Origin: Mariniblastus fucicola | GTDB lineage: Bacteria; Planctomycetota; Planctomycetia; Pirellulales; Pirellulaceae | Assembly (NCBI RefSeq): GCF_008087665.1 | Contig: NZ_CP042912.1 | Span: 1,922,001-1,986,000, forward strand | Direction of reading: 5' to 3' | Length of the DNA: 64,000 bases | Part shown: piece by piece, positions 62,856-64,000 of the stretch | How the letters are laid out: each line of letters opens with the position of its first letter | Numbering within the stretch: the stretch's first letter is position 1 | Translations under genes and position numbers: made by a program | The notes under the pieces: model-generated | What the model was told of the DNA's origin: nothing | Databases searched by the model: none | What the model saw: only the letters and a program-made list of their open reading frames with translations

Positions 62856-64000
62856 ACGATTCCGACACCCGCCCTCTCAATGTCATGTTCGTCATCACCA
62901 GCATGCCAGTTGGCGGTGCCGAAACGCTGTTGGTGAATCTGACGCGACGGTTTGACAAGACGCGCATCAAACCGATGATCGGCTGTCTCAAAGAACAGGG
63001 TGTCCTCGGGGACGAACTGGCAAACGAGATTCCGGTTTTCGAGCACTTGATCAATCACAAGTATGACGTTGCGGTCGCCAGAAGGCTGCGAAAGTTGTTT
63101 CGGAAAAACGAAGTCGACGCGGTCGTCACTGTGGGGGCGGGAGACAAAATGTTCTGGGGTCGATTGTCCGCTCGAGGCGCCGGAGTACCTGTAATTTTGT
63201 CGGCGTTGCATTCAACCGGTTGGCCGGACGGAGTCGGACGCCTGAACCGAATGCTGACTTCGATTACGGATGGATTCATCGCAGTTGCCAGGCATCACGC
63301 GGAATTTCTGGTCGAGTTCGAAAAGTTCCCGGAAGGCAAAGTCTTCATGATCCCCAACGGGATCGACACGCTGCGATTCAAAGCGAGTGATTCGTCGCGG
63401 CAGCAATGGCGTCAGAAAGTTGGCATCCCGGAAAACGCACCAACGCTTGGGATTGTCGCAGCGCTGCGACCGGAGAAAAATCATGAGCTGTTCCTTGAGT
63501 GTGCATCGCGAGCCCTGAAGCAGGTTCCAGACGCGCATTTCGTCATTGCCGGAGACGGTCCGGGACGGCCCCAACTTGAATCACTCGCCGACGAAAAATC
63601 GATCGCCGACAACGTGCACTTTCTGGGTTCCGTTTCCGATATCCCTGGCGTGCTGTCGATGTTAGATGTGTTTGCGTTGACCAGCCACAACGAAGCCAGT
63701 CCGGTCTCGATTCTTGAAGCGCTTTCCTGTAATCGCCCGGTCGTCGCAACGGACGTCGGTTCAATCAAGGAGTCAGTGCTTCACGGAGCCACTGGCTATC
63801 TTTGCGAGCCCGGAAATGCCGAAGATGTTTCGTCCCGCTGGATCGAGCTGCTGACCGATCCAGACCTGCGAGAACAGATGGGACGCAAGGGACGAGCTCA
63901 CGTTGTCGACAACAGTTCGCTGGACTCAATGACAGACGGCTACACCGAACTGATTGAGTCGCTCTACCGGCAGAAGAAAAGCACTTGCAGGCGAAGCTCG
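62852..64000 (+). CDS. GT4-family glycosyltransferase (3' end beyond window)
   Basis: The frame is open from the ATG at 62852 to the end of the window (383 codons). Typical GT-B motifs: SMPVGGAETLLVNL near the start, IPNGIDTLRF, VAALRPEKNHELFL, AGDGPGRPQLE and the donor-binding SHNEASPVSILEALSC with VVATDVGS. GT4 enzymes use nucleotide sugars to build surface glycans. The start overlaps the deacetylase stop. The window end cuts the gene, most likely close to its natural end. Confidence 0.93.
   Translation, partial: MNDSDTRPLNVMFVITSMPVGGAETLLVNLTRRFDKTRIKPMIGCLKEQGVLGDELANEIPVFEHLINHKYDVAVARRLRKLFRKNEVDAVVTVGAGDKMFWGRLSARGAGVPVILSALHSTGWPDGVGRLNRMLTSITDGFIAVARHHAEFLVEFEKFPEGKVFMIPNGIDTLRFKASDSSRQQWRQKVGIPENAPTLGIVAALRPEKNHELFLECASRALKQVPDAHFVIAGDGPGRPQLESLADEKSIADNVHFLGSVSDIPGVLSMLDVFALTSHNEASPVSILEALSCNRPVVATDVGSIKESVLHGATGYLCEPGNAEDVSSRWIELLTDPDLREQMGRKGRAHVVDNSSLDSMTDGYTELIESLYRQKKSTCRRSS

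Overview
The window looks like chromosomal DNA of a planctomycete, most likely Pirellulales/Pirellulaceae. This is inferred from gene content. There is a DUF1501 / pre-peptidase / DUF1549-DUF1553 / c-type-cytochrome-WD40 gene set. Two ECF sigma factor genes each overlap a Ser/Thr kinase gene. There are also SHD1 domains, a PEP-CTERM protein, a DUF1593 protein, a Tat-exported Gfo/Idh/MocA oxidoreductase and many long palindromic intergenic repeats. No rRNA, tRNA, CRISPR array or replication origin was recognised.

Layout. 1-8.9 kb: the end of a beta-propeller protein, an EamA transporter, an acyltransferase-3 protein with an ankyrin domain inside its membrane region, and two ECF-sigma/kinase operons on the minus strand. 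9-17.2 kb: redox and detoxification genes (OsmC, TVP38/DedA membrane protein, flavin disulfide oxidoreductase, AhpD-like, SDR, a secreted HAD-peroxiredoxin fusion), then two small unknown proteins and a GNAT acetyltransferase. 17.4-23.1 kb: a mobile and repeat-rich block. An IS5-family element with a TAA duplication splits a gene for a secreted protein. Next come a 21-bp minisatellite and a ~170-bp tandem array. A 175-bp tandem array follows, one unit of which is split by an ISL3 element with a perfect 8-bp duplication. 23.1-30 kb: more redox genes (CurA-type reductase, a second peroxiredoxin, UbiB/ABC1 kinase, Zn alcohol dehydrogenase, Kef-type antiporter). 30.3-34.4 kb: MYG1, an Mpv17-like membrane protein, DUF1593 and DUF4254. 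34.6-43.4 kb: the planctomycete DUF1501/PPC/DUF1549/WD40 operon, whose last three genes overlap by ATGA. 43.5-46.2 kb: malate/lactate dehydrogenase, an IS630-family element and a miniature element. 46.2-64 kb: DegT aminotransferase, PQQ-type propeller, redoxin-like protein, adenylosuccinate synthetase, PEP-CTERM protein, BON protein, propeller plus PSP1 pair, Gfo/Idh/MocA oxidoreductase, SHD1 protein, and the start of a polysaccharide locus (WecG/TagA transferase, polysaccharide deacetylase, GT4 transferase cut by the window end).

The most notable points read directly from the sequence are these. (1) A TA-flanked miniature element, and an IS630 element nested against a second copy, sit at the TA of stop codons, so the host genes still end in TAG. 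(2) Two insertion events can be reversed exactly on paper. (3) There are unusual fusions: ankyrin-acyltransferase and HAD-peroxiredoxin. (4) The UbiB-family protein has a ~59-residue insertion and DSG in place of DFG. The 9-30 kb region may be a dispersed electrophile/peroxide defence locus, but that is inference.
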